The notes: generated from the sequence alone by a model not told the origin. 64,000 nt of DNA from Corynebacterium occultum (GCF_009734425.1 NZ_CP046455.1:2976001-3040000), one strand, 5' to 3'. Positions 13,707-22,293 are shown, counted from the stretch's first letter. Program-made: numbers and translations.

Positions 13707-13930
13707 GACGCAATCTCCTCAGTTCTATTTGTATGGTCACTACAGGACCAATTCAGGGTCTCAGTCGGAACAACATCGGCAGGTAACACTTCATTCCCCA
13801 CCGCGTCGGCTTCGGCCGCCAAGTTCCGCGCTGCCCCCAGGGTACGGAAACCCCGTTCCCCGGTGCAGCATCAGATCACCGCAAGAAGTGGGTCACGTCC
13901 CCGGACGGCGTGGCCCGAAGAGAGGAAATA

Positions 13931-14131
13931 ATGACCAAGAACTATGTTGTCGAGGGCATGACCTGCGAACACTGCATCTCCGCGGTCACCGACGAGATCA
14001 CTGAGGTGAAGGGCACCCAGGGTGTGGACGTGGATCTGGCCACCGGCAATGTCGCTGTCACCGGTGAGGGTTTCAGCGATGAGGCAATCGTCGCCGCCGT
14101 TGCTGAGGCCGGCTACAAGGTGCGCGACTGA
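13931..14131 (+). CDS. copZ: Heavy-metal-associated (CopZ-like) chaperone
   Basis: A 66-residue single HMA domain protein, starting MTKNYVVEGMTCEHC. The MxCxxC copper(I) site is at residues 10-15, and the family ending EAGYKV is intact. The start is the ATG after GAGAGGAAATA; an upstream in-frame extension is unlikely. Such chaperones hand copper(I) to P-type ATPases, but no copA or csoR lies next to it, so the partner must be elsewhere. No clear CsoR palindrome was found upstream. Confidence 0.82.
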   Translation: MTKNYVVEGMTCEHCISAVTDEITEVKGTQGVDVDLATGNVAVTGEGFSDEAIVAAVAEAGYKVRD

Positions 14132-14156
14132 CGGCGCCTCACCCACAGCACATTTC

Positions 14157-14202
14157 CAGGGCCCGACTCCCAGAGGCACAGACCTCCGGAGGCCGGGCCC
14201 TG
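14157..14202 (+). terminator. Hairpin after copZ
   Basis: CAGGGCCCG (14157-14165) pairs with CGGGCCCTG (14194-14202), with a smaller CCTCCGGAGG inside. No U tract follows. The position, 25 bases past the stop, suggests a transcript end. Confidence 0.45.
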
Positions 14203-14328
14203 AACACTTTCACCCCCGAATGGACCTGCCGGGGCATCCCTCCCCCCGGAGTATCTTCAAACCAGCGCATGTGGGCTGGGCAGTCCATGCGTTTCACTTC
14301 CTTAATTTTCGAGAATGGATCATTTCCT

Positions 14329-15726
14329 ATGACGGAACCGAATTTTCCGGACCCTCGGCCCGGAGCTACACCACCCACCACAACCATGAGCCGAAATGCT
14401 CGGCTGGACCGACTCCCGGTCACCGCCAAGCATCGCCGGCTGCTCTTCGGCTCCGGCATCGGCTGGGCCCTGGATGCCATGGATGTCGGCCTGATCTCCT
14501 TCATCATGGCCGCCCTGGCGGTGCACTGGAACTTGAGCGCCACCCAGACCTCCTGGCTGGGCTCCATCGGATTCGTCGGCATGGCCCTGGGCGCCACCTT
14601 CGGGGGGCTGCTGGCGGACCGGATCGGGCGTCGCCAGGTGTTTGCGCTGACTCTGCTGGTCTATGGACTGGCGACGGGCGCTTCAGCACTGGCTGGCTCC
14701 CTAGCGGTGCTGATTGCCCTGCGTTTCCTGGTCGGCCTGGGCCTGGGTGCTGAACTTCCGGTTGCCTCCACCCTGGTTTCCGAGTTCGCACCCCGGAAGA
14801 TCCGGGGTCGCATGGTGGTGTTGCTCGAGGCTTTCTGGGCGGTGGGCTGGCTGGCTGCTGCCCTCATCGGCGCCTTCGTGGTCTCGGCCTCCGAGAATGG
14901 TTGGCGCTGGGCCCTGGCGCTGGGCTGCGTGCCCACCCTCTACGCCGTCTACGTGAGGATGGGACTACCGGAGTCGGTGCGCTTTTTGGAGAAGAAGAAC
15001 CGTCACGAGGAAGCGGAGGAGATCGTCGCCGCCTTTGAGGCGGAGGTCGACCCGGCCGAGCTGGCGGCCATTGATGAACGGGGGCGTCGTGAAGCGGAGG
15101 AGGGGGTGTCCACCCCGGAGCAGGACGCCTTCGCCCGGGAGGATTCCATCTGGTCGCCGCTGCTGCGGCGTCGGACCGCCGCACTGTGGATCATCTGGTT
15201 CTGTGTGAACCTCTCCTACTACGGGGCCTTCATCTGGATTCCCTCGTTGCTGGTGGACCAGGGGTTCACGCTGGTGAAATCCTTCACCTTCACGCTGATC
15301 ATCACGCTGGCGCAGTTACCCGGTTATGCGGTCGCCGCCTGGCTGATTGAGAAGTGGGGCCGTCGCATGACGCTGGCCACCCTGCTGCTCGGTTCAGCCG
15401 CGGCAGCCGCCTTCTACGGCACCGCAGAAACTGAGGCCATGATCATCCTGGCCGGCTGCCTGCTGTCCTTCTTCAACCTGGGCGCCTGGGGTGCGCTCTA
15501 CGCCATCGGGCCGGAGCTGTACCCCACCGCGGTACGTGGGGCCGGTACTGGTGCAGCCGCGGGATTCGGACGCATCGCCTCGATCATCGCTCCGCTGATT
15601 GTCCCGCCGATCCTGATCTTCGGGGGGCCACTGCTGCTCTTCGGACTGTTTGCCCTGTCCTTCCTCATCGCCTCCGCCGCGGCCTTCACCCTGCCGGAAC
15701 AGCGCGGCAAGGTCCTGGAGGTCTAG
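14329..15726 (+). CDS. MFS transporter, NiaP-like
   Basis: A 465-residue major facilitator protein of 12 predicted helices. Helix 1 contains GWALDAMDVGLISFIMAAL; loop 2-3 has the MFS signature GLLADRIGRRQ; then GLGLGAELPVASTLVSEFAP and LLEAFWAVGWLAAAL follow. These phrases closely match the NiaP niacin transporter group of the sugar-porter-like families. A charged loop of about 60 residues lies between helices 6 and 7. Niacin or another aromatic carboxylate is the likely substrate by similarity only. The start is uncertain: 14329 was chosen over 14269 because the N-terminus before it is not conserved in type. Confidence 0.72.
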   Translation: MTEPNFPDPRPGATPPTTTMSRNARLDRLPVTAKHRRLLFGSGIGWALDAMDVGLISFIMAALAVHWNLSATQTSWLGSIGFVGMALGATFGGLLADRIGRRQVFALTLLVYGLATGASALAGSLAVLIALRFLVGLGLGAELPVASTLVSEFAPRKIRGRMVVLLEAFWAVGWLAAALIGAFVVSASENGWRWALALGCVPTLYAVYVRMGLPESVRFLEKKNRHEEAEEIVAAFEAEVDPAELAAIDERGRREAEEGVSTPEQDAFAREDSIWSPLLRRRTAALWIIWFCVNLSYYGAFIWIPSLLVDQGFTLVKSFTFTLIITLAQLPGYAVAAWLIEKWGRRMTLATLLLGSAAAAAFYGTAETEAMIILAGCLLSFFNLGAWGALYAIGPELYPTAVRGAGTGAAAGFGRIASIIAPLIVPPILIFGGPLLLFGLFALSFLIASAAAFTLPEQRGKVLEV

Positions 15727-15902
15727 CTGAGGTACTGGCGGGCGACCTGCTGCAGCCGCTCCAGGAGAGTTCGGGGCTCCTGGGGTTCGGCGAAGTCAGC
15801 GAGATCGCGCGGCAGGGTGAGCAGGGTCTTACCCTCACCGTGCTCCACCTTGATGTTCTCATTCAGTTCAATGGTGTCGGGGTTGAAGTCTCGGACGAAC
15901 AT
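15723..15902 (-). CDS. Small 59-residue protein, unknown function
   Basis: This short frame was read directly. It starts MFVRDFNPDTIELNENIKVE, is acidic, and ends in a predicted helix LLERLQQVARQYLS. A strong AGGAGG sits eight bases before the ATG, and third codon positions are G/C rich like its neighbours, so it is probably translated. It has no cysteine, no signal peptide and no membrane segment. Its stop overlaps the stop of the convergent MFS gene by two bases. I do not recognise a family. Confidence 0.68.
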   Translation of the reverse strand: MFVRDFNPDTIELNENIKVEHGEGKTLLTLPRDLADFAEPQEPRTLLERLQQVARQYLS

Positions 15903-16211
15903 TGCTTTTCCTCCTGGGTATTGATCTAAGTCAGATCAGACATCTTCATGCCCTCTCAGACATCCGATCATTTGCCCCAGAATAAGCTATTTTCGCAGCT
16001 CAGTCACCGTTGGAAAGGCATTCCTAAGCAAGGTATGCTTCACCTGAATTGATTAGGAAAATCTGTTGAGCAGCATTTATTAACAAGTACTCACGTATTA
16101 AAAGGTGCGCCCTTGGGGGCGCTGGAACACTAAACAACCACCCCCGTGAGCAAAATCACCTTTTGACCCACCAGCTTATCGGCACCCCCAGGGCCAAAAG
16201 CACACGTGGAT
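15903..16211. other. Intergenic region between the small ORF and dnaB
   Basis: About 310 bases without a gene. It is AT-richer than its surroundings around 15940-16110. It should hold the promoter of the 59-residue gene and the end of the dnaB transcript. A direct repeat CTCAGACATC-like (around 15935 and 15955) and an AGGT-N7-ACCT dyad (16031-16045) were noticed but could not be tied to a regulator. Confidence 0.5.
16097..16122 (-). terminator. Candidate dnaB terminator
   Basis: On the minus strand GCGCCC and GGGCGC pair around a short loop and are followed by ACCTTTTAAT. It lies 90 bases past the dnaB stop. Confidence 0.55.
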
Positions 16212-17741
16212 CTATCCGGCCCGCGGCATGCTGACAAACCGGGAGTAGTGCAGCTGGTGGGCGACCATCACCGTGTCAATCGGGCCACCACGGTGCTTGG
16301 CCAGGATGATGTCGGCCTCACCGGCACGCTCCGAGTCACGGTCCTGGGAATCCGGACGGTAGAGCAGCATCACCATATCGGCGTCCTGCTCCAGGGAACC
16401 AGACTCACGGAGGTCAGCCAGCTGCGGTTTCTTATCCGTACGGGCCTCCGGGCCACGGTTGAGCTGAGAGATCGCGATGACCGGCACATCAAGCTCCTTG
16501 GCCAGCAGCTTGAGGTTACGGGAGAATTCCGAGACCTCCTGCTGGCGGGACTCAACCTTCTTGCCCGAACTCATCAGCTGCAGGTAATCGATGATGATCA
16601 GCTGAAGATCATGCTTCTGCTTCAGGCGACGCGCCTTGGAACGGATCTCCATCATCGTCAGGTTCGGGGAGTCATCGATGAACAACGGTGCCTCCGAGAT
16701 CTGCCCCACCCGGTTGGCCAGCTTCGCCCAGGCCTCATCCGTCATCCGGCCGGAACGCATATCGGAGAGCTTGATTTCGGTCTCGGCGGAAAGCAGCCGC
16801 ATCGCGATCTCGGACTTGCTCATCTCCAGGGAGAAGATCACCGAGGCCTTGCCATGGGTGATGGAACAGGAACGCATGAAGTCCAGACCCAGCGTCGACT
16901 TACCCACACCGGGGCGGGCGGCGATGATGATCATCTGGCCACCGTGCAGCCCATTGGTGAGATTGTCCAGGTCCTCGAAACCGGTGGGCACACCGGTGGC
17001 CACACCACCATGGGCGGCGAGCTCATCCAGCTCATCCATGGTCGGCTGGAGGATATCGGCCAGCACCGCATAATCCTCACTGGTGTTGCGCTGAGAGATC
17101 GCGAAGACCTCCTGCTGCGCCATGTCCAGCACCACATCAACTTCCGCACCCTCAGTGCCCTCATAGCCCAGCTGCACCACGCGGGTGCCGGCGTTGACCA
17201 GACGGCGCAGGATCGCCTTCTCGGAGACGATCTCGGCGTAGTAGCGGGCATTCGCCGCCGTGGGCACCGAAGAGATCAGGGTGTGCAGATAAGGGGCCCC
17301 ACCCACCCGCTCCAGGTCATTGGTGCGATCCAGGCGGGCAGCGACGATAACCGGGTCAATCTCCTTGTTATCGGAGAAGAGGTCAATGATCGCACCGTAG
17401 ATCAGCTGATGGGCCGGCTTATAGAAATCATCCGGGGTCAGCTCCTCAAGGATCTCCACGACCGTGGTCGGGGCCAGGAGCATCGCACCGAGCACACCCT
17501 GCTCCGCCTCATTGTCATGGGGTGGCTGGCGGAACTCAGTGGCCGGGGACGCCGGACGGTTCTCCCGGCGCCGCGCCGGGCGGTTCCCACCGCCACCACT
17601 GCCGCCACCACTGCTGAAGGCCGGGGTGGGTAGGGCGGGGCCATAATCCGGTCCCGGATCATCAAACTGCACCGGGGCATCCTGATCGGAAGGCGGCACA
17701 TAATCATCATCGAAGCTGGCATCGGAGATTCCCGAGGTCAT
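16212..17741 (-). CDS. dnaB: Replicative DNA helicase DnaB
   Basis: A 509-residue hexameric replicative helicase that unwinds DNA at the fork. Residues 1-60 are a Pro/Gly/Arg-rich extension common in actinobacteria. Residues 65-165 form the DnaB N-terminal domain (PPHDNEAEQGVLGAMLL). The RecA-like domain has Walker A ARPGVGKST, the Walker B region IIIDYLQLM, and the late motif LADLRESGSLEQDADMVMLLYRP. There is no intein. It is transcribed alone, and two DnaA boxes lie about 90-135 bases upstream of its start. Confidence 0.96.
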   Translation of the reverse strand: MTSGISDASFDDDYVPPSDQDAPVQFDDPGPDYGPALPTPAFSSGGGSGGGGNRPARRRENRPASPATEFRQPPHDNEAEQGVLGAMLLAPTTVVEILEELTPDDFYKPAHQLIYGAIIDLFSDNKEIDPVIVAARLDRTNDLERVGGAPYLHTLISSVPTAANARYYAEIVSEKAILRRLVNAGTRVVQLGYEGTEGAEVDVVLDMAQQEVFAISQRNTSEDYAVLADILQPTMDELDELAAHGGVATGVPTGFEDLDNLTNGLHGGQMIIIAARPGVGKSTLGLDFMRSCSITHGKASVIFSLEMSKSEIAMRLLSAETEIKLSDMRSGRMTDEAWAKLANRVGQISEAPLFIDDSPNLTMMEIRSKARRLKQKHDLQLIIIDYLQLMSSGKKVESRQQEVSEFSRNLKLLAKELDVPVIAISQLNRGPEARTDKKPQLADLRESGSLEQDADMVMLLYRPDSQDRDSERAGEADIILAKHRGGPIDTVMVAHQLHYSRFVSMPRAG

Positions 17742-17785
17742 CGCGGTTCCACCCTTTCATCCCGGATCAGCTGACTCGAGCCTTC

Positions 17786-17791
17786 ACTCTA
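17786..17791 (-). promoter_or_regulatory. Candidate -10 box of dnaB
   Basis: Minus-strand TAGAGT fits the TANNNT consensus and sits 44 bases before the dnaB start codon. No good -35 box is seen at normal spacing. Confidence 0.35.
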
Positions 17792-17829
17792 GCCGCGCGC
17801 TGCATGCAGAGTCGAAGTGCCAGCTCAGC

Positions 17830-17878
17830 GGTGGATAACCCCCAGTCCAACAGGCGCCGGAAAGCGGGGTTATCCACA
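17830..17878. promoter_or_regulatory. DnaA-box inverted pair upstream of dnaB
   Basis: A perfect DnaA box TTATCCACA lies at 17870-17878 and an eight-of-nine copy in the other orientation, GGTGGATAA, at 17830-17838. They sit inside a larger dyad GGATAACCCC (17833-17842) / GGGGTTATCC (17866-17875). The pair lies between the hydrolase gene and dnaB, upstream of the dnaB promoter. Confidence 0.6.
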
Positions 17879-17887
17879 GGGTGAGAG

Positions 17888-19777
17888 CTACTCGTTTGAC
17901 TCCTTCTCCATCCGGTTGATGGCATCCGCTGCGCGAATGAGCGCCAGGTGGGAGAAAGCCTGGGGGAAGTTCCCCGCCAGCCGCTGGGTCTTCGGGTCAT
18001 ATTCCTCTGCCAGCAGCCCCACATCATTGGCGTAGCCGCAGAGGCGTTTCATGTCCTCTTTCGCCTCCTCCAGGCGGCCGGAGACAGCGTACTGCTCCAC
18101 CAGCCAGAAAGCGCAGATCAGGAAGGGGTACTCATCACCCGCCAGGCCGTCCAGCCCGGCTTCGGTGCGGTAGCGGTAGACCAGGCCGTGCTCATCCACC
18201 AGGTCCTGTTCGACCTTGGCCACCGTGCCCAGCATCTTGGGATCATCCGGGGCGATGAAGCCGGTATGCGGCAGCTGCAGCAGGGAGGCATCCACCTCGG
18301 TACCCTCATAGGTCTGGGTGAAGGAGTTGAGCTCCGCACTGAACCCCCGGGTCAGAATCTCCTCGCGGAGCTTGTCCCGGTAGTGGATCCAGGTTTCCAC
18401 ATCCCCCTCGAAGCCATACTCCTCCACTGCTCGGATGCCCTCATTGAAGGCCGCCCACATCATCACCCGGCCATGGGTGAAGTAGTGGAGTTCTCCCCGC
18501 ATCTCCCAGATGCCGTGATCCTTGCGGTCAAAATTGGAGATGTTGTAGTCCAGCAGGGCAGTCTGCAGGTTCCAGGAGTAGGGGGTCTCCGGGTAGCCGG
18601 CATCACGGATCCTGGCCAACGCCAGCATCACCTCGCCCACGACATCCGCCTGATACTGGTCCGCGGCACCATTGCCGATGCGCACCGGACGGGAGTTCTC
18701 ATAACCTGCCAGGTGATCCAGCTCCTGCTCCGGCAGCTGACGCTCCCCACCGAGCCCGTACATGATCTGCAGGCGCTCCGGGTCGCCGGCCACCGCACGC
18801 AGCAACCAGTCCCGCCAGTCGGCGGCACCCTTGATCAGGCCATGGGAGACCATGACCTCAACCGTCAGGGAAGCATCCCGCAACCAGGTGAAGCGGTAGT
18901 CCCAGTTGCGGACCCCACCGAAATCCTCGGGCAGGGAAGCCGTCGCAGCGGCTGCGATGCCACCGGTCTCGCGGTGCGTCAGTGCCCTGAGCACCAGCAG
19001 GGAACGCACCACATGCTTACGGTTCACCGTCTCCGTGTCCAGCCGACTCAACCATTCCTCCCAGAAGCTCTCCGCCTTCCACAGCGCGGCCACCGGTTCC
19101 GCTGGGACGGGTAGCTCCCGCCACGGGCGGAACCAGGTCAGGTTCCAGGACCGCGACTGTCCCTCCCTGATCCGGAAACGCCCCGTCAGACGGGAAGCCG
19201 GAGCACCGGAAGGTTCCAGCACATCGCCCTCCTCCTCCCGCCTTTCCTTGCTCTGATGCAGCAGGGGGCCACTGATCAACACACCATCCGGGCCGGCGGT
19301 ACAGAGCAGACCCATTTCCTCTGAACCAGGAACCTCGGTGGGACGGAACCAGGGTTCCACCCGGGCGTAACTGAAACGCACCCGCATGTCATGCTCAATC
19401 TCAACCTCACCACTGAGACACTCCACATAGCGGATCAGGTTCGCCTGCTTATCGCCCGGCGGCATGAAGTCGGTGACCCGCGCGGTACCCCGGGGCCCTT
19501 CCCAGAGGGTTTCCAGGATGAAGGTGTTGCCCCGGTACTGCCGGGACATCACCTTGCCGTCCACGATCGACATCTTCCAGCGGCCATCATCCGGGGTGCC
19601 CAGGATGGCGGTGAAGATGGCATCGGAGTCGAATCTGGGCAGGCAGAGCCAGTCGATGGACCCCTCACGGGATACCAGTGGTCCGGTGTGCAGATCCGAG
19701 AGGAGGGCATAGTCCTCCAAGGGAGTGCTCTTATGAGCTTTCTTCACTGATTGCGGCAGCTGATTCGACACGGTCAT
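17888..19777 (-). CDS. Glycoside hydrolase family 15, trehalase-like
   Basis: A 629-residue cytosolic enzyme of the GH15 fold. The N-terminal third is the beta-sandwich domain (LEDYALLSDLHTGPLVSREGSIDWLCLPRFDS). The catalytic (alpha/alpha)6 barrel follows, with NWDYRFTWLRDAS near residue 295, then ELHYFTHGRVMMWAAFNEG and the closing AEEYDPKTQRLAGNFPQAFSHLALI. This arrangement matches the actinobacterial enzymes shown to be trehalases; glucoamylase or glucodextranase activity cannot be excluded. It has no signal peptide. It is a single-gene unit between two DnaA-box regions. A TAGAAC box lies just before the ATG, so the mRNA may be nearly leaderless. Confidence 0.85.
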   Translation of the reverse strand: MTVSNQLPQSVKKAHKSTPLEDYALLSDLHTGPLVSREGSIDWLCLPRFDSDAIFTAILGTPDDGRWKMSIVDGKVMSRQYRGNTFILETLWEGPRGTARVTDFMPPGDKQANLIRYVECLSGEVEIEHDMRVRFSYARVEPWFRPTEVPGSEEMGLLCTAGPDGVLISGPLLHQSKERREEEGDVLEPSGAPASRLTGRFRIREGQSRSWNLTWFRPWRELPVPAEPVAALWKAESFWEEWLSRLDTETVNRKHVVRSLLVLRALTHRETGGIAAAATASLPEDFGGVRNWDYRFTWLRDASLTVEVMVSHGLIKGAADWRDWLLRAVAGDPERLQIMYGLGGERQLPEQELDHLAGYENSRPVRIGNGAADQYQADVVGEVMLALARIRDAGYPETPYSWNLQTALLDYNISNFDRKDHGIWEMRGELHYFTHGRVMMWAAFNEGIRAVEEYGFEGDVETWIHYRDKLREEILTRGFSAELNSFTQTYEGTEVDASLLQLPHTGFIAPDDPKMLGTVAKVEQDLVDEHGLVYRYRTEAGLDGLAGDEYPFLICAFWLVEQYAVSGRLEEAKEDMKRLCGYANDVGLLAEEYDPKTQRLAGNFPQAFSHLALIRAADAINRMEKESNE

Positions 19778-19959
19778 ATGTCCGTTCTAGCGGAAAGTGC
19801 GGGCTTAGGTCAGGCTCTCCGCTTTATGGTAGTGAGTTGCAACTCGCCGGGGGCCCACCGGGATCCGGAAATGTTGGGCCGGGGCCACTGTATACAGTCC
19901 CCGAGGAGAAGATTCCAGCGTCTGAATCGTCTCAAAAATAAGTCCCTGTCCACAGGGGC

Positions 19960-20244
19960 TGTGGATAACTTGGGGAGAAGCGGTGAAAGAATCAACGATT
20001 TCGGTGGAGAGTTGTGGATAACCTGTGGATAACTCTTGGATAACGCTGCGGACAAAGACCCATTCATGCTGGTCACCGCCCTTTCCGAGCTGTGGACAAC
20101 TAAGCGGAAATAGTGAATAAACGCTGTCACCAGCAGGTTTGACAGAGCGAAATTAGGTAGCTAGTGACATTGGTGCAGCTAAAAGCGGTACAACGACAGA
20201 TTAAATCGAGGGAAACAACCCACATTTATCCACAGTTATCCACA
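19960..20244. promoter_or_regulatory. Cluster of DnaA boxes
   Basis: Five perfect DnaA 9-mers lie within 285 bases: TGTGGATAA at 19960-19968, 20013-20021 and 20024-20032, and TTATCCACA at 20226-20234 and 20236-20244. Weaker copies are at 20035-20043 and 20091-20099. The two outer groups point towards each other around an AT-richer core (20100-20225). No gene fits in 19778-20445. dnaA and dnaN are not in the window, so this is a secondary DnaA-binding locus rather than a demonstrated oriC. Confidence 0.8.
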
Positions 20245-20300
20245 GGGTGAGCAAGGACTCTCACGATGGGGCTGATCCGGGGCATCACAAGGAGCCCCCC

Positions 20301-20333
20301 TTGGGGGTGACATGAGTGCCACCCAAGGGGGGT
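20301..20333. terminator. Hairpin downstream of rplI (distal)
   Basis: CCCCCCTTGGGGGTG and CACCCAAGGGGGG form a G/C-rich stem around a ten-base loop. There is no U tract. It may be a second end structure for the rplI transcript. Confidence 0.4.
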
Positions 20334-20341
20334 GGAAATGT

Positions 20342-20397
20342 CCGAAGACCCCGGACACCGGAGGAAGCGGGGCTTCCCACCGATGCGGGGTCTTCGG
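20342..20397 (-). terminator. Long hairpin after rplI
   Basis: CCGAAGACCCCG (20342-20353) and CGGGGTCTTCGG (20386-20397) are perfect 12-base arms. An inner hairpin GGAAGC/GCTTCC fills the loop. It lies 49 bases past the rplI stop and probably ends the rpsF-ssb-rplI transcript. Confidence 0.6.
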
Positions 20398-20445
20398 GTG
20401 CTGTTGTCGTTGGGCTAGAAACTAGCCGCCGTCTGACGCGTTAAA

Positions 20446-20898
20446 TTACGCGGCGACGACCTTAAAGTTCACCTTGGCTGCGATGTCATCCTGCAGCTGG
20501 ACCTTGACCTGGTAAGAACCGGTCGACTTGATCAGGTTCTTCGGAACCTCGATGTTGCGCTTGTCCAGAACCGGGCCGCCAGCTGCCTTGACAGCGTCAG
20601 CGATATCACCGGACTTGACGGAGCCGAAGAGCTTGCCCTTGTCAGAGGTACGCACTGCGACGGAAACGTTCTCCAGTGCTTCCAGCTGCTCGCGAATCTC
20701 GCGGGCGTGGTCGAGGTCGCGCACTGCACGAGCCTCCTGGGCACGCTTAATGCCCTCGATCTGCTTCTGAGCACCACGGGTGGCAACGATGGCCAGGCCG
20801 CGGGGAAGCAGGTAGTTGCGTCCGTAGCCGTCCTTGACCTCTACGATGTCACCGGGGACACCGAGCTTGTCAATGGCGGCGGTGAGGATCAGCTTCAT
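20446..20898 (-). CDS. rplI: Ribosomal protein bL9
   Basis: A 150-residue protein of the normal bL9 length and plan: N-terminal globular domain starting MKLILTAAIDKLGVPGDIVEVKDGYGRNYLLPRGLA, a long central helix around residues 42-75, and a C-terminal domain ending in VNFKVVAA. It binds 23S rRNA domain V near the L1 stalk. It is the last gene of the rpsF-ssb-rplI operon, 95 bases after ssb. A hairpin with TTCCCCG/CGGGGAA arms sits in that gap. Confidence 0.97.
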   Translation of the reverse strand: MKLILTAAIDKLGVPGDIVEVKDGYGRNYLLPRGLAIVATRGAQKQIEGIKRAQEARAVRDLDHAREIREQLEALENVSVAVRTSDKGKLFGSVKSGDIADAVKAAGGPVLDKRNIEVPKNLIKSTGSYQVKVQLQDDIAAKVNFKVVAA

Positions 20899-20993
20899 GA
20901 TCCCTGCCTTTCATTGTTCTTTCCCCGCCCAGTGGCTTGAGCCTGATTCCGGCCGGGGAAGTGTGAATTCAGTTGATGTGTATTTCTTGTCGA

Positions 20994-21665
20994 TCAGAAC
21001 GGAGGTTCATCGTCGGCACCACCGAAACCGCCGGCAGGCGGTGCGGAGTTCCACGGATCATTGTCAGGAGCGGGAGCCGATTGATTGGACTGGTTCCCAC
21101 CACCGAAGCCACCCTGGCTGCTCTGGTTCCCACCAAAACCGCCCTGGCTGGGCTGAGCGGGCTGAGCGCCCCCAAAACCACCCTGGCTGCTCTGGTTCCC
21201 ACCAAAACCGCCCTGATTGCCCTGGTTGCCGCCGAAACCACCCTGGCCACCCTGGCCGCCTTGGTTTCCACCAAAGCCGCCCTGGCTGCCGCCGCCACGC
21301 GGGGTACGCGTGACCTGTGCGGTAGCGAAAGTCAGGGACGGGCCAACTTCGTCGACCTCGACCTCCATCACGGTGCGCTTCTCGCCCTCACGGGTTTCAT
21401 AGGAGCGCTGACGGAGGCGACCGGTCACGATGACGCGCATACCCTTGGAAAGGGATTCAGCGACATTCTCCGCGGCCTGACGCCAGACATTGCAGGTCAG
21501 AAAAAGAGCTTCCTGATCTTCCCACTGGTTCGTCTGTCGATTGAACTGACGAGGAGTGGAAGCGATACGGAAGTTCGCCACCGCCGCACCCGAGGGGGTG
21601 AAGCGGAGCTCTGGGTCAGCAACGATGTTGCCAACCACAGTGATGTTTGTTTCTCCCTGAGCCAT
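20994..21665 (-). CDS. ssb: Single-stranded DNA-binding protein
   Basis: A 223-residue SSB. Residues 1-115 form the OB fold ([51 protein letters not shown]). A long Gly/Gln/Asn linker of GGFGGNQ-like repeats follows, and the protein ends in the acidic tip DDEPPF that docks partner proteins. The start at 21665 was chosen because AGGAAGG precedes it and the family begins MAQG; the open frame runs 18 codons further. It protects single-stranded DNA at forks. rpsR, which follows ssb in many bacteria, is missing here. Confidence 0.96.
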   Translation of the reverse strand: MAQGETNITVVGNIVADPELRFTPSGAAVANFRIASTPRQFNRQTNQWEDQEALFLTCNVWRQAAENVAESLSKGMRVIVTGRLRQRSYETREGEKRTVMEVEVDEVGPSLTFATAQVTRTPRGGGSQGGFGGNQGGQGGQGGFGGNQGNQGGFGGNQSSQGGFGGAQPAQPSQGGFGGNQSSQGGFGGGNQSNQSAPAPDNDPWNSAPPAGGFGGADDEPPF

Positions 21666-21721
21666 GCTTGATGCCTTCCTGCTGTGCCTTCTCGGTGACA
21701 ATGATCCTGGATGGGCCAATA

Positions 21722-21792
21722 TGCGCCCCCATCGGGGCGCAATTCATCCCATCAGGGGTGCCTACGAGTGGGTGTTTTTAAAATCCACCCAC
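21722..21792 (-). other. Two hairpins between rpsF and ssb
   Basis: TGCGCCCC/GGGGCGCA (21722-21741) and GTGGGTG/CACCCAC (21768-21792) form stems in the gap between rpsF and ssb. The second has TTTTTAAAA in its loop. They may tune ssb expression relative to rpsF by RNA processing or partial termination. Confidence 0.4.
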
Positions 21793-21804
21793 CAGTATCC
21801 ACTC

Positions 21805-22092
21805 TTACTTGTCGACGCGCAGAACCTTGGTACGCAGAATGCTCTCGTTCAGGTTCAGCAGACGATCGAGCTCCAGCACAGTTGCCGACTCGCACTCGAG
21901 ATCGACGACCGCGTAGACGCCTTCTTCGTTCTTGTTGATCGGGTATGCAAGACGACGCTTGCCCCACACATCAACCTTCACAACCTTGCCATTGTCCTTA
22001 CGGACAACCTCAAGAAACTTGTCCAGGGACGGGGTAACGGTGCGTTCATCCTGGCTTGGATCCAGAATGATCATGATTTCGTATTGACGCAC
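21805..22092 (-). CDS. rpsF: Ribosomal protein bS6
   Basis: A 95-residue bS6, start GTG-CGT-CAA-TAC ([17 protein letters not shown]). AGGAGG lies 11 bases before this GTG, whereas the upstream ATG pair would be only two bases from it, so the GTG is preferred. The protein packs with bS18 on the 30S platform. It is the first gene of the operon with ssb and rplI. Its leader contains a GGAGGG/CCCTCC hairpin around 22155-22185, of unknown role. Confidence 0.95.
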   Translation of the reverse strand: MRQYEIMIILDPSQDERTVTPSLDKFLEVVRKDNGKVVKVDVWGKRRLAYPINKNEEGVYAVVDLECESATVLELDRLLNLNESILRTKVLRVDK

Positions 22093-22212
22093 GGACCTCA
22101 TCACCTCCTATGGTCTAGTATTTTGGTTCGGCCACACCCCGGTTGGGCATGGCAGGAGGGTCGTTGCGTCAAGCAACCCCTCCAAGGTACCGCAATACGC
22201 CCCCAAAACGTT

Positions 22213-22242
22213 AATCCCCGCCGGTGGGAATCAACGGGGATT
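22213..22242 (-). terminator. Terminator of the lipoprotein gene
   Basis: AATCCCCG (22213-22220) and CGGGGATT (22235-22242) pair. Read leftwards the stem is followed by AACGTTTTGGGGG. It lies 52 bases past the lipoprotein stop. Confidence 0.55.
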
Positions 22243-22293
22243 CAGCAGGCTCATCTAAGGAGCGCTGCCGACAGGGGGTTGCAGGGTGCGAAA

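Noticed and set aside
13800..13875. Possible CsoR site upstream of copZ
   Set aside because: The GGTACGGAAACCCCG stretch lacks the symmetry of a CsoR operator.
16031..16045. AGGT-N7-ACCT dyad resembling a DtxR iron box
   Set aside because: Only about 11 of 19 positions fit the DtxR consensus, and no iron-related gene is next to it.
16206..17633. 475-codon plus-strand frame opposite dnaB
   Set aside because: Antisense of a fully recognisable dnaB.
19960..20244. Calling the DnaA-box cluster the chromosomal origin
   Set aside because: dnaA, dnaN and rpmH are not in the window and the neighbours are rplI and a hydrolase; it is reported only as a DnaA-box cluster.
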